Of a stretch of 64,000 bases of DNA, positions 16,785 through 25,868 are shown in pieces. Location: positions 3,997,726-4,061,725 of the forward strand of contig NZ_CP015124.1 of NCBI RefSeq assembly GCF_001678945.1, given 5' to 3'. The position numbers were made by a program, and so were the translations under genes. This stretch comes from Phaeobacter gallaeciensis (GTDB lineage: Bacteria; Pseudomonadota; Alphaproteobacteria; Rhodobacterales; Rhodobacteraceae). The notes beneath the pieces were generated by a model. That model saw only the letters and a program-made list of their open reading frames with translations, was not told where the DNA came from and did no database searches. How positions within the stretch are numbered: position 1 is the stretch's first letter; each line of letters opens with the position of its first letter.

Positions 16785-17369
16785 TCAAACCCGCGCGGCA
16801 CGCCAGGCGGCCCAGGCTTCTGGCGTGTCCAGATCCGTTGTCGCATGGCGGGCGGGCAGAGCGATGTATTGTACCTTGTCCTGCTTCAGCAGCACACGGG
16901 CGCCCTGATCGCCGGTGATCGCCTCAAGATCCGCAAAACAGCGTTTGGGGAAGAGTACCGGATGCCCGGACTGGCCGTCCTCGGCCGTGGCGCGCAGAAT
17001 CGGGCCATCGCCGCCATGGAAATGCGCTGCCATGTGCATCAGGTCCTGCGTTTCCAGCTCGGGCATGTCTGCGGGCACGATCATCACCCCTTCGGTCGTC
17101 TCCGGCAGGGCAGTCACTCCGCGCCGGATCGAGGCGGCCATGCCTTCATCAGCGTCCGGTACCGGGACGGGCGTTGCCGTACCGGTCAGACCGGTGCGCG
17201 GGTGTGCTTCATTCGGGACGGTGACATAGACCGGCAATCCGGTCAGCGCAGCGCGTCGGCACATCAGAGCGAGCAGGGGCTGTCCTTCGACTTCTTCGCT
17301 CAGCTTGTCGCGCCCAGCCATACGGGACGACGCGCCTGCCGCAAGCAGAAGGATAGCAATGTTGGACAT
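16785..17369 (-). CDS. MobA-like nucleotidyltransferase (molybdenum cofactor cytidylyltransferase type)
   Basis: A 194-residue NTP-transferase. The nucleotide-binding signature LLLAAGASSRMAGRDKL is at residues 7-23, the metal-binding Asp is in VPADMPELE (near 98-106), and GHPVLFPKRCFADL lies near 133-146. This arrangement matches MocA/MobA-like enzymes that activate molybdopterin with CTP or GTP for molybdo-hydroxylases. It is downstream of the DMGDH-type gene on the same strand with a 144-base gap; no molybdo-enzyme gene is present in this window, so the target enzyme is unknown. Confidence 0.82.
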   Translation of the reverse strand: MSNIAILLLAAGASSRMAGRDKLSEEVEGQPLLALMCRRAALTGLPVYVTVPNEAHPRTGLTGTATPVPVPDADEGMAASIRRGVTALPETTEGVMIVPADMPELETQDLMHMAAHFHGGDGPILRATAEDGQSGHPVLFPKRCFADLEAITGDQGARVLLKQDKVQYIALPARHATTDLDTPEAWAAWRAARV

Positions 17370-17513
17370 GGAACGTTCCCCCGTGGCTGCTCTGTCACCT
17401 GCCAGCCGTTTGGGGATCTTGTGGGCATTGTGCCCATAAAGCCAGAGATTTCTGGCGCCTGCGTCACCCCCGCCCGGGAACAGGCGGAGGCGAAATGCGT
17501 TTCAGATCACTGG

Positions 17514-19931
17514 TCAGCCGCGCATGCGGGCGCCGTCGGCGTCGAACAGCGGCGTGGTGATCAGGCGGGCCTTGTGCATCTTGCCGAGAATTTCGATCTC
17601 GGCCTCCAGCCCTTCGGCCACCTTGTCGGTCGGTACGAACCCTTGCGCGATGGATTTCCCGGCGTGATGCGAATAGCCGCCCGAGGTGCAGAAGCCGACA
17701 ACCGTGCCATCCAGCCAGATCGGTTCATAGGCGGTGACATCGGCGTCATCCGCATCAACCTCAAAGGCGCAGAGCTTGCGCGCAGGACCCGCATCGCGTT
17801 CTGCCTCGGCAGCAGCGCGGCCGATGAAGTCCACGTCCTTCTTGAAGGAAATGAAGCGGTCCAGACCGGTTTCGGCGGCGGTGTAGTCGGGGGAGAATTC
17901 CCGCAGCCAGGCGCCAAAGAATTTGTCCAGACGTAGCGACATCATCGCCCGCATGCCGAAGGGCTTCATGCCATGGGGCTGGCCTGCCTCCCACAACACA
18001 TTCCACAGGGCACGCTGGCTGGGCAGATCGCAGTAGATCTCATAGCCGAGGTCACCGGTGTAGCTGACCCGCTGCACCACGCAGTCTGCCATGCCGACGC
18101 TCATCCGGCGCACGTCCAGAAATTTCATGTCGGAAATATCCTGTCGCGTGCAGGCCTGCAGCACCTCGCGCGCCTTGGGGCCCGCGATCTGGAAGCCGTT
18201 AACCCGGTCCGAGATATTCTCGACGTGAACACCGTCCTGTGCGTTCTGCTGGAACCAGCGCATATGATAGGCCTGCGCGCCATAAGAAGCGGTCAGCTGG
18301 TAGGTTTCCTGATCGAGGCAGGAGATGGTGAAATCACCTATCAGGCGTCCCTTGTGCGACAGCATCGGCGTCAGGCTGATCCGGCCCGGCTGCGGCACCC
18401 GACCTGCCATGACACGGTCCAGCCAGGCGCGGGCGTTGGGGCCGGTGACGCGGTATTTGCCGAAGTTATGCACCTCGTTGATCCCAACCGTTTCGCGCAC
18501 GGCCTTGACCTCACGCGCGGTGGCGTCAAAGGCGTTGGAGCGGCGGAAAGAGGGCGTCTCGTAGCGCGGCTCACCCTCTGCGGCGAAGTAGTTCACCACT
18601 TCCATGCCGTATTGCTGGCCCCAGACCGCGCCCATCTTGTCGAAGATATCGTACATCGGCGTGGTGCGGAAAGGACGCGCGGCCGGCAGTTCCTCGTTCG
18701 GGTAGGAGACGGAGAACCGGGTCTGGTAGTTTTCGATCACCTTGGGACGGGTATAGCCCGGCGTGATCCAGTCGCCGTAACGGGCACAGTCCATGGCAAA
18801 GGTATCGCGTTCGCATTCACCTTCGACCATCCATTGCGCCAGCATCAGGCCAACACCGCCACCCTGGCTGAAGCCTGCCATGACGGCGCAGGCGGACCAG
18901 TAGTTGCGCATGCCGGGCACCGGGCCGACCAGCGGGTTGCCGTCGGGGGCAAAGGTGAAGGGACCGTGGATCACCGATTTCACCCCGGCGCGCTCCAGCG
19001 CGGGGAAGCGGCGATAGGCAAAGGCGATGCTGTCCTCGATCTTGTCGAAATTGTCGGGCAGCAGTTCGTGGCCAAAGTTCCACGGCGTGCCATCCACCGC
19101 CCAGGGTTTGCAGGGTTGTTCATAGAAACCAATACAAAGGCCACGGCCCTCCTGGCGCAGGTAGCTTTCGCCAGCCGGGTCCATGACGTGCGGGTGCTCG
19201 CCACCTGCGTCGATAATGGCTGCAATTTCAGGCACTTCGTCGGTGACGATATATTGGTGCTCCATCGGGTGCAGCGGGAAATAAACCCCGGCCATCGCGC
19301 CCACTTCGCGCGCCCAAAGACCGCCTGCGTTGACCACGTGTTCGGCGTGGATGGTACCCTTTTCGGTGACCACGTCCCAGGTGCCATCGGGGCGCTGGTT
19401 GGTTTCGATCACCTTGCAGTGGGTTTCGATGGTGGCGCCGCCCATGCGCGCTGCCTTGGCATAGGCGTGGGTGGTGCCCGAGGGATCAAGGTGCCCGTCG
19501 AGCGGATCGTAAAGCGCGCCAAGGATGCTGTCGGTATTGGTGACCTCTGACAGTTTCTTCACTTCTTCGGGGCCGATGATGTCGGTCTCAAGCCCCATGA
19601 AGCGGTGCTTGGCCCGCTCGGCCTTCAGCATGTCAAAGCGTTCCTGATTATCGGCCAGGGTAATGCCGCCGACGTGGTGCAAGCCACAGGACATGCCGGT
19701 GATCTCTTCCAGCTCGCGGTAGAGTTTGATGGTATAGCCCTGAAGCGCCGCCATATTGGTGTCGCCATTGAGCGTGTGAAAGCCGCCTGCCGCGTGCCAC
19801 GTCGAACCCGAGGTCAGCTCGGACCGTTCGATCAGCATGACGTCGGACCAGCCCAGTTTGGTCAGGTGATAAAGGACCGAACAGCCGACGACTCCGCCGC
19901 CGATGACTGCCACGCGCGTTGTGGTCTTCAT
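17514..19931 (-). CDS. Dimethylglycine/sarcosine dehydrogenase-type FAD enzyme with GcvT domain
   Basis: An 805-residue protein from the ATG at 19929-19931, behind AGGGAG; the longer frame to 20006 has no ribosome site. Residues 1-370 are a DAO-type FAD domain: dinucleotide fold VAVIGGGVVGCSVLYHL (residues about 6-22), then SGSTWHAAGGF, where the His is the site of covalent FAD in dimethylglycine dehydrogenase. A linker (370-430) leads to a GcvT/aminomethyltransferase half (about 430-800) with SYTGDLGYEIY and a C-terminal barrel. Such fusions oxidatively demethylate N-methyl amines (dimethylglycine, sarcosine or relatives) and pass the one-carbon unit to tetrahydrofolate. The true substrate cannot be told from sequence. 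A folate-type transporter gene lies directly upstream. Confidence 0.88.
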   Translation of the reverse strand: MKTTTRVAVIGGGVVGCSVLYHLTKLGWSDVMLIERSELTSGSTWHAAGGFHTLNGDTNMAALQGYTIKLYRELEEITGMSCGLHHVGGITLADNQERFDMLKAERAKHRFMGLETDIIGPEEVKKLSEVTNTDSILGALYDPLDGHLDPSGTTHAYAKAARMGGATIETHCKVIETNQRPDGTWDVVTEKGTIHAEHVVNAGGLWAREVGAMAGVYFPLHPMEHQYIVTDEVPEIAAIIDAGGEHPHVMDPAGESYLRQEGRGLCIGFYEQPCKPWAVDGTPWNFGHELLPDNFDKIEDSIAFAYRRFPALERAGVKSVIHGPFTFAPDGNPLVGPVPGMRNYWSACAVMAGFSQGGGVGLMLAQWMVEGECERDTFAMDCARYGDWITPGYTRPKVIENYQTRFSVSYPNEELPAARPFRTTPMYDIFDKMGAVWGQQYGMEVVNYFAAEGEPRYETPSFRRSNAFDATAREVKAVRETVGINEVHNFGKYRVTGPNARAWLDRVMAGRVPQPGRISLTPMLSHKGRLIGDFTISCLDQETYQLTASYGAQAYHMRWFQQNAQDGVHVENISDRVNGFQIAGPKAREVLQACTRQDISDMKFLDVRRMSVGMADCVVQRVSYTGDLGYEIYCDLPSQRALWNVLWEAGQPHGMKPFGMRAMMSLRLDKFFGAWLREFSPDYTAAETGLDRFISFKKDVDFIGRAAAEAERDAGPARKLCAFEVDADDADVTAYEPIWLDGTVVGFCTSGGYSHHAGKSIAQGFVPTDKVAEGLEAEIEILGKMHKARLITTPLFDADGARMRG

Positions 19932-19966
19932 GATTGTGCTCCCTGGCGTTCTGCGTTTCGGCCATT

Positions 19967-19992
19967 CTGGACAGAAGTGAACAGTAGTCCAG
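19967..19992. promoter_or_regulatory. Inverted repeat in the dehydrogenase promoter region
   Basis: CTGGAC (19967-19972) and GTCCAG (19987-19992) are perfect inverted arms 14 bases apart, 36 bases upstream of the dehydrogenase start. Spacing of about two helical turns between arm centres would suit a dimeric regulator. No regulator gene is adjacent. Confidence 0.35.
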
Positions 19993-19993
19993 T

Positions 19994-20017
19994 GAAAAAG
20001 CGACATCTCATGTCGCT
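19994..20017 (-). terminator. Terminator of the folate-type transporter gene
   Basis: On the minus strand GCGACAT-GAG-ATGTCGC (20016-20000) forms a 7-bp perfect stem with a 3-base loop followed by TTTTT. It lies 26 bases past the transporter stop and before the dehydrogenase start, so the two genes are at least partly separate transcripts. Confidence 0.78.
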
Positions 20018-20042
20018 GGCAGATCGGAGGAGAGGGGAACTG

Positions 20043-21665
20043 TCAGTCTTCGCTGCGGAAACGGCTGTTCTGGATGATGACAATGGCGATCAGCGGCGCG
20101 ACCAGCGTCAGCACGGCAACGGTGATCAACAATGGCCCGAGCTGAGTGTAATCGGCGGCGGTGACGACGGTGCCATCGGCATCTGTGACCTCACGCGTGA
20201 CCACGAAGATCTGGTTAAGGTACTTGGTGCCAAGGCTGGAAGCCGAAAGCGCCAGATTGGTGAAGGAGGCCATCACCGCAAAGAAGGTCGCCTTCAGCCC
20301 CGAGGGCGCGTTGCGGGCAATCCATGCCAGCATCGGGATCATCGACACCTGTCCCAGCGGCGACTCCACTGCAGTGTCCACCAGTGCGATGAAACGGGCA
20401 TCCACGACCCCACCGGTCATCGCCGAGGTCCATTCATGGACACCGTAGTAAAGCGCCAGATTCGGCAGGCTCAGCAGGGCCTCGCTGCAGGTCAGGAAAA
20501 TCACGATCCAGGCAATCGTGTGGTTGGCCATCATCGGCCGTAAAACGATCATGCCGACCAGTGTCAGCAGCGAAGCGATCAGCGACAGCACCGAAAAGAA
20601 CTGAGGATCAAAACCCAGAACGTCGATTTCGAACCAACTGGCCCCGGGGCCACTGAGGGGCTTGGCACGGTAGACGAAAATGATGATCGCGGTGCCAATC
20701 AGCGCGCGGGCCTGGGCTGGCGTCAGCACCGCGATCAACTGGCGCATCAGCAGCAGGACGATGGCCATGGATCCGGCAAAGATGATTTCCTGCCCATAGG
20801 CCAGATCGCTGAGCCCGACGCTGAGCGACAGCGCAACAAAGGCGCCGCCGCCGATGAAATACCACCAGTTCACATCCACCGGATCGCGCGGCGGATCGAG
20901 CCGGGTGCGGATCTCGGCCTGTGGCAGTCCGGCGCGGCGCAGATCGGCAGTCCTGCGCAAGCGCTGCACAAGGGCAAGCGCGACCCCGGACAGGGACAGC
21001 ACCGGCACCAGCAGCGCCAGCGTATAGACATGGGCGTAAAGCGCGCCCTTTTCTGCTTGTGGCAGGGCTTCGGCGCCTTCGAACAACAGCACGTTCAGCG
21101 CGGCCGCCGCGCTGGAGCCGCCGATCAGGGCGATACGGCCCAGGGTTTGCATGGTTGTGTGCAGTGCGCGGGTTTCTTCTTCGGCCAGCAACGTGCCGTC
21201 GGCATCCCGGTGCGGAACCGCCTCGACAGACATGGCATCGGCGACCACGTCCTGCAGCACAAAACCGCAGGGCGCCAGAATGATCGCGGTTACATACCAG
21301 GCATTGACCGGCATGATCGCCTGCATAACCTCGGGCAGGGTCAACAATGCCACGATGATCCCATAGCTTGACGCCATCAGCGCCGCACCCAGAAGGATCA
21401 GCAGGTATTTCCAGCGCCAGATCAGATCCACCAGATGCCCGATCGGCATTTTCAGCGCCCAGGGAATACCTACCCAAAAGCTGAGCCCGGCGAGGAAGGC
21501 CGCGGGCAGGTCCAGATATTCCTTGACGTAAAAGGCCCCGGCAACCGAGGTGATGCCCTGCGCCCCATAGGCGAAATAGATCAGCAGAGGCGGCAGGAAC
21601 GACCAGCGCATCTGCCGGGACAGATCCACGAAGATACTGTCGATCCATCGCCACGCCCGGGTCAT
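20043..21665 (-). CDS. Folate-biopterin transporter (BT1-like, major facilitator superfamily)
   Basis: A 540-residue polytopic membrane protein with about 12 hydrophobic segments. The N-terminus carries the BT1-type run PPLLIYFAYGAQGITSVAGAF, then YVKEYLDLPAAFLAGLSFW and WALKMPIGHLVDL; later LQDVVADAMSVEAV matches the conserved D-V-x-x-D signature of folate/biopterin transporters. A hydrophilic loop near 225-255 separates the halves. The family imports folates or pterins in protozoa, plants and cyanobacteria; bacterial substrates are mostly untested. The next gene downstream encodes an enzyme with a tetrahydrofolate-using domain, in keeping with folate supply, although a terminator separates them. 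Confidence 0.78.
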   Translation of the reverse strand: MTRAWRWIDSIFVDLSRQMRWSFLPPLLIYFAYGAQGITSVAGAFYVKEYLDLPAAFLAGLSFWVGIPWALKMPIGHLVDLIWRWKYLLILLGAALMASSYGIIVALLTLPEVMQAIMPVNAWYVTAIILAPCGFVLQDVVADAMSVEAVPHRDADGTLLAEEETRALHTTMQTLGRIALIGGSSAAAALNVLLFEGAEALPQAEKGALYAHVYTLALLVPVLSLSGVALALVQRLRRTADLRRAGLPQAEIRTRLDPPRDPVDVNWWYFIGGGAFVALSLSVGLSDLAYGQEIIFAGSMAIVLLLMRQLIAVLTPAQARALIGTAIIIFVYRAKPLSGPGASWFEIDVLGFDPQFFSVLSLIASLLTLVGMIVLRPMMANHTIAWIVIFLTCSEALLSLPNLALYYGVHEWTSAMTGGVVDARFIALVDTAVESPLGQVSMIPMLAWIARNAPSGLKATFFAVMASFTNLALSASSLGTKYLNQIFVVTREVTDADGTVVTAADYTQLGPLLITVAVLTLVAPLIAIVIIQNSRFRSED

Positions 21666-21723
21666 GGGCTGCGTCCGGTCCGGGAGGCGGGGCTATCGCC
21701 TCCGTTTCTGCGCGGGCTCTGGG

Positions 21724-23034
21724 TCATGTCAGCGGGCGCACCTTCAGATCGGTGATCCGGTTGCCTTCGCGACCTGTCACCTCGAACCGGAAGCCATGGA
21801 AGGAGAACACCTGTCCAACGGTGGGGATCATCTGTGCCTCATGGATCACAAGACCGGCGATGGTGTTCGCCTCATCATCGGGCAGGTTCCATTCGGTGGC
21901 GCGGTTGAGATCGCGAATGGTCGTGGCGCCCTCCACGAGGAAATTGCCGTCCTGGGTCTTCTTGGCAAGGGATTGCTCCGCCGGGTCGAATTCATCGGTG
22001 ATCTCGCCGACGATTTCCTCAAGGATGTCCTCAAGCGTGATGAGACCTTGCAAGGCACCATATTCGTCCACCACCAGGGCGAAATGACTGCGCATGCGCA
22101 GGAACTGGCGCATCTGGTCGTCCAGCGTGGTGGTTTCCGGTACAAAGTAGGGCGGTTTCGCGACCGAGGTGATCTGGAAGTTGCGCAACGCCGCGGCATC
22201 GCCATCCGGCCCTCCGATCTGGGCATACATATCGCGCAGCAGATCCTTGGCATGGACAACGCCGATGATGTTTTCCTGCTCATCCTTGAACACCGGCAGA
22301 CGGGTATGGGGTGAGGTCAGGCATTGCTCCAGAATGACCTCTGGGTCGGAATTGGCGTCGATCATCTCGATATGGGAACGGTGCAGCATGATCTCCTCGA
22401 CAAAGCGGTCGGACAGATCCAGCGCGCCGAGGATACGGTCGCGGTCCTCTTTTTCCACGACGCCTTCGGAATGGCCCAGTTGCAGGGCGCCTGCGATCTC
22501 TTCGCGCACTGCCATGATGTGGCTGTCCGGGTCGATCTGAACTCCGAAGAGGCGCAGCACGCCGCGCACCAGCAGCCGCACTGCACCGACGACCGGCGCC
22601 AGTATGGTCACCAGAAAGCCAATCACCGGGGCTACGGCAGATGCGGCCTTTTCGGCGTTGGAAATCGCGTATGTCTTGGGCAGAACCTCGGCAAAGATAA
22701 GAACCAGCAGAGTCATGACCAGGGTTGCCAGCGCAACGCCGCCTTCGCCGAATGCGCGGGTGAACAGCGCCGTCGCCAGTGAGGTCGCCAGAATATTGAC
22801 GAGGTTGTTGCCCAGCAGAACCGAGCCGATCAGCCGCTCGCTGTCCTCGGTCACGGCCAAGGCGCTGCGGGCGCCGCGTGCGCCCTTGTCGGCCTGGGTG
22901 CGGAGCTTCCCGCGCGAGGCGGCGGTCAGGGCTGTTTCGGAGCCAGAGAAGAAGGCCGAAAGAACGAGCAGCAGAGCAATGGATCCGGCGCTAAGCCAGA
23001 ATGCGCTGTCCAGAGTGGTCGGATCGGTTTCCAT
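21724..23034 (-). CDS. CNNM/CorC-type membrane protein (HlyC/CorC family)
   Basis: A 436-residue protein: a DUF21 (CNNM) transmembrane domain at about 1-185 with SAFFSGSETALTAASRGKL and a GSVLLGNNLVNI segment, a pair of CBS domains at about 210-340 (for example FALVVDEYGALQGLITLEDILEEIVGEI, written in two parts here), and a C-terminal CorC_HlyC transporter-associated domain (about 350-432). The family is linked to magnesium and cobalt efflux; CBS domains sense adenine nucleotides. Its old name 'hemolysin' should not be taken as a virulence function. It lies upstream of the folate-type transporter on the same strand, 58 bases apart, and may share its transcript. Confidence 0.87.
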   Translation of the reverse strand: METDPTTLDSAFWLSAGSIALLLVLSAFFSGSETALTAASRGKLRTQADKGARGARSALAVTEDSERLIGSVLLGNNLVNILATSLATALFTRAFGEGGVALATLVMTLLVLIFAEVLPKTYAISNAEKAASAVAPVIGFLVTILAPVVGAVRLLVRGVLRLFGVQIDPDSHIMAVREEIAGALQLGHSEGVVEKEDRDRILGALDLSDRFVEEIMLHRSHIEMIDANSDPEVILEQCLTSPHTRLPVFKDEQENIIGVVHAKDLLRDMYAQIGGPDGDAAALRNFQITSVAKPPYFVPETTTLDDQMRQFLRMRSHFALVVDEYGALQGLITLEDILEEIVGEITDEFDPAEQSLAKKTQDGNFLVEGATTIRDLNRATEWNLPDDEANTIAGLVIHEAQMIPTVGQVFSFHGFRFEVTGREGNRITDLKVRPLT

Positions 23035-23124
23035 GTCGGGTCCAGTTTATCAGAAGGATTTTGTATGGTTATGGGCGTCCTGCCGGTTTCGTTCAAGGGG
23101 CAGGGCGCTTCCGTGCGGCGCGGC

Positions 23125-24084
23125 TTATTCTTTGTCGCCAGGGCCCTTGTTGCGGGACAGGGGGTGGTGCTGCAGGACCAGCTCGCTCAGGCGGGCATCC
23201 AGCACATGGGTATAGATCTCGGTCGTGGCGATATCTGCGTGGCCCAGCAGCGCCTGAATGGCGCGCAGATCAGCGCCATTGGCCAGCAGATGGGTGGCAA
23301 AGGCATGGCGCAGCGTGTGCGGCGTCACCTTTTGCGGCGACACGCCACCGGTGACGGCAAATTCCTTGATCAACAGGTAGAACCGGTGCCGGGTCAGGTG
23401 CCCTTCCTTGCCGCGCGAGGGGAACAGAAACCGTGAGGCGGGCTTGCCCTGTTTTTCAACCTCGGCAGCGGCGGCATCGCGGGCTTGCAGCCATTCGGCC
23501 AGCGCATCGCGGGCCGGGGGCGACAGGGGCACCATGCGTTCCTTGCCGCCCTTGCCCAGAACCAGCAGCATGCGCGGATCGCCCCGGGCGGCGCTGACCG
23601 GCAGCGAGACCAGTTCGCTCACCCGCATGCCGGTGGCATAGAGCAACTCCATCAGGCAGGTGTTGCGCAGCCGGTCGTCGGGCGTGCGGCCAGTCTGACG
23701 CGCGGCCTCTAGCAGGCGGTCGACTTCGGTCACCTCCAGCGTCTTGGGCAGGGATTTGCTGCGCCCCGGCCCTTTGATCTGAATGGCGGGATTGTCTGTG
23801 CGCCAGCCTTCTTCGAAGGCAAAGCGATAGATCTGCCGGATCGCGGAGAGACGCCGCGCGCGGGTGGCGCGAGAGAGGCCCTCTGCGTCGCAGGCAATCA
23901 GGTAGGATTCGATGTCATCCTGACTGGCCGCGCCAAAGGAAATACCGCGCCGGGCCATCCAGCCCGCCAGATCCTTCAGATCGCGGCCATAGGCCAAAAG
24001 CGTGTTGCGCGCCGCCCCGAGATCCGCTGCCTGAGCATCAAGGAAGGTCGCGATCCATTGCAGATCATCGCGCGGGGCATCCAT
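23125..24084 (-). CDS. xerD: Tyrosine recombinase XerD
   Basis: A 319-residue site-specific recombinase. The ATG at 24082-24084 follows the upstream gene's TGA by one base; the open frame to 24210 only reads back into that gene. A SAM-like N-terminal DNA-binding domain (1-95) is followed by the catalytic domain with all expected residues: Arg in LLYATGMRVSEL, Lys in LGKGGKERMVPL, His-x-x-Arg in HTLRHAFATHLL, His in LLGHADIATTEIY and the Tyr nucleophile in TEIYTHV. XerD with XerC resolves chromosome dimers at dif during division. No phage or integron context is seen, and its length is that of housekeeping XerD rather than a phage integrase. Confidence 0.9.
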   Translation of the reverse strand: MDAPRDDLQWIATFLDAQAADLGAARNTLLAYGRDLKDLAGWMARRGISFGAASQDDIESYLIACDAEGLSRATRARRLSAIRQIYRFAFEEGWRTDNPAIQIKGPGRSKSLPKTLEVTEVDRLLEAARQTGRTPDDRLRNTCLMELLYATGMRVSELVSLPVSAARGDPRMLLVLGKGGKERMVPLSPPARDALAEWLQARDAAAAEVEKQGKPASRFLFPSRGKEGHLTRHRFYLLIKEFAVTGGVSPQKVTPHTLRHAFATHLLANGADLRAIQALLGHADIATTEIYTHVLDARLSELVLQHHPLSRNKGPGDKE

Positions 24085-24085
24085 A

Positions 24086-25648
24086 TCAGTGCCTGACGAG
24101 CAGCAAGAGCTGAAGCGCCGCCCGGCGCGCGGTATCCTCAAGCCCCATCGCCCGTAGTGCAACCAGCGCGGCGCTGAGATCGCCCAGGTTGCCGTCGGCG
24201 CCATGGGCAAAGAGTTCTATGGTTTGCAAGATCGCTTCGCCCAGCTGGCCGTTGTCCAGAAGGCGGGCGATGGAGACAGGCATTTCTGCGTCGGCAGCAA
24301 AACCGGTCGCGATGGAGGCCGCCAGATCGGAAGGGGGCTGCACCTCTGCCGGGCGGCCTTGTGCCAAAGCAGCCAGAAACAGGTCTTCGGCGGAGCGCGA
24401 CGGCGGATTGTGCGCCGCGAGTTCATAGCTTCGCGCCAAGAGCCGGATACGCCAGGCCAGTTCGGCGGCCTCTCCCTGCAGGCGTGCGCGGCCCAGATCG
24501 TCGGCAAAAAGATCGGCAAAGGCGACTTCGATCCGGGAGGCCTGCGCGGCCTCCCAGGCAGACTGAAGGGCGTCATCCAGTGCCGTAGAGGCGCCCGGAT
24601 CGGTCCGATTTCCGCGCAGCGCGGTTTCAAAGGTCTGCAGGGCGCGGACCCGGTCCCAGATACCGCCGGAGGCGGCAGGTTTGCGTTCAGTGAACAGGCC
24701 AAGCAGTTGGTTGGGGTTAAGCGCCCCGACACGGGTCAGCCGCTCTGCCGCCTCAAGCTGGGCTTTCCAACCGGCAATGTCGCGCAGATCGGCAGCGGCA
24801 AAGGCGCGCGGCAAGGGCGCCGTCGGTTGCCGTTCTCCGATGGTTTCAAACAGGCGGAAGGTCAGGGGATCAGGATTGTCTGGCGCCGGAAGCGGTGCGG
24901 CTCCTTCGAAGATATCCGGATTTAGGAACCGGTCGAGCAAGGCCAGCGCCGGTGGATCCAGCAGCTCCAGCGCATGGGCGGATTCCAGCATTAGCGCCGC
25001 GGTCGGCCAGTCGCCGCGCCGGGCCGCGCAAAAGATCCGCGCGCTGTAATCTGGCGCCAGATAGGGTGCAGCGGTCAGGGCGGCGCAGGCCCGGTCCTCA
25101 TCCCCGGTCAGGAGCGTGCTGTCAAACCAGCGGTCGAATCGAGCGCGTGTTTCCGACGGTCCAGCCTGTTCGGCCAGCGCCTGTGCCGGGTCGATGGCAC
25201 CGAGGTCGATCAGCCGGTCGAGGCGGGCCAGCAGAATGGCGTCATCGCCGCCGGGCAAGGGGCGGCTCTCTGATAGAATGACAGTGAACAGCAGCGACTG
25301 CATCGCCGGGCTGTTATGCACCGGCACGTCGCGCAGCAGCCGTGCAATGTCCTGCGGAGCGCTGCCGCGCCAAAGGTCGATTGGCAGCCCGGTGGCAGAG
25401 GGCGTCACCAATCCGATCGGGGGCAACAGCGCCTCAAGCGGGGTTACCGAGATTTCCGGCCGCGCGGCGCTTCCCGCAGTTGGCGGCTCCAGCAGCACTG
25501 TATCCGGCAATACCTGGCTTTGGGTTTGTCCCAGCCAGTCGATCACCGTCAGCGGTTCCTCCGCCAGTGGCGGAGAGGCGCCCGCAGCGCCCGCAAATAT
25601 CGCCGCAACGGCAAGGGCCAGAGGTCCTGAAGAACGCCTAGTCGGCAT
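24086..25648 (-). CDS. Exported alanine/leucine-rich conserved hypothetical protein
   Basis: A 520-residue protein starting at 25648 (MPTRRSSG); the frame runs to 25756 but that part overlaps a small gene. A basic N-terminus and hydrophobic stretch LALAVAAIFAGAAGASP (residues about 9-25) make a signal peptide with a likely cut after AGA or GASP. The rest is almost wholly helical, rich in Ala, Leu, Asp and Arg, with repeated helix pairs (for example RACAALTAAPYLAPD, IFCAARRGDWPTAALML) suggesting a superhelical TPR-like repeat scaffold. No catalytic motif is seen. It overlaps by 11 bases the 49-residue membrane protein upstream and ends one base before xerD. Database names for such proteins in this group are not informative. 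Confidence 0.72.
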   Translation of the reverse strand: MPTRRSSGPLALAVAAIFAGAAGASPPLAEEPLTVIDWLGQTQSQVLPDTVLLEPPTAGSAARPEISVTPLEALLPPIGLVTPSATGLPIDLWRGSAPQDIARLLRDVPVHNSPAMQSLLFTVILSESRPLPGGDDAILLARLDRLIDLGAIDPAQALAEQAGPSETRARFDRWFDSTLLTGDEDRACAALTAAPYLAPDYSARIFCAARRGDWPTAALMLESAHALELLDPPALALLDRFLNPDIFEGAAPLPAPDNPDPLTFRLFETIGERQPTAPLPRAFAAADLRDIAGWKAQLEAAERLTRVGALNPNQLLGLFTERKPAASGGIWDRVRALQTFETALRGNRTDPGASTALDDALQSAWEAAQASRIEVAFADLFADDLGRARLQGEAAELAWRIRLLARSYELAAHNPPSRSAEDLFLAALAQGRPAEVQPPSDLAASIATGFAADAEMPVSIARLLDNGQLGEAILQTIELFAHGADGNLGDLSAALVALRAMGLEDTARRAALQLLLLVRH

Positions 25649-25787
25649 GCAGGACCACCGGTTTGCGGATCTCCTCTGTCGGGGCGCTGAAATCAGCGCC
25701 GAACCACGGGCCGACATAGGCATATCCCACCAGGCCGATCGCGGCCAGAACAACAATATAAAATAGATATTTGATCAAACTTGCCAT
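25638..25787 (-). CDS. Small single-pass membrane protein, 49 residues
   Basis: The reading frame runs from ATG 25787 to TAG 25638. The protein starts MASLIKYLFY, has a hydrophobic segment IVVLAAIGLVGYAYVGPW (about 11-28), then a short acidic tail FGADFSAPTEEIRKPVVLHA. Its stop lies 11 bases inside the next gene (start 25648), so the pair is probably translationally coupled. It lies just upstream of an exported hypothetical protein and divergent from aroK. Codon usage is like the neighbours. The role is unknown; membrane anchoring or partnership with the exported protein is an inference from overlap. Confidence 0.72.
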   Translation of the reverse strand: MASLIKYLFYIVVLAAIGLVGYAYVGPWFGADFSAPTEEIRKPVVLHAD

Positions 25788-25868
25788 TGCGTCCCTGCTG
25801 CCTGCTTCTTTGTGTTTTGCTCAAGTTATATATGGCCTTTTCGGCAATATCACGTCATTCACTGAAGA

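Noticed and set aside
17973..19550. 525-codon plus-strand frame opposite the dehydrogenase
   Set aside because: Antisense shadow of a strongly conserved FAD/GcvT enzyme; composition is rich in His and Arg without motifs.
23125..24084. Tyrosine recombinase as integrase of a genomic island
   Set aside because: Length, motifs and setting among housekeeping genes match XerD; no att repeats, tRNA gene or phage genes are nearby.
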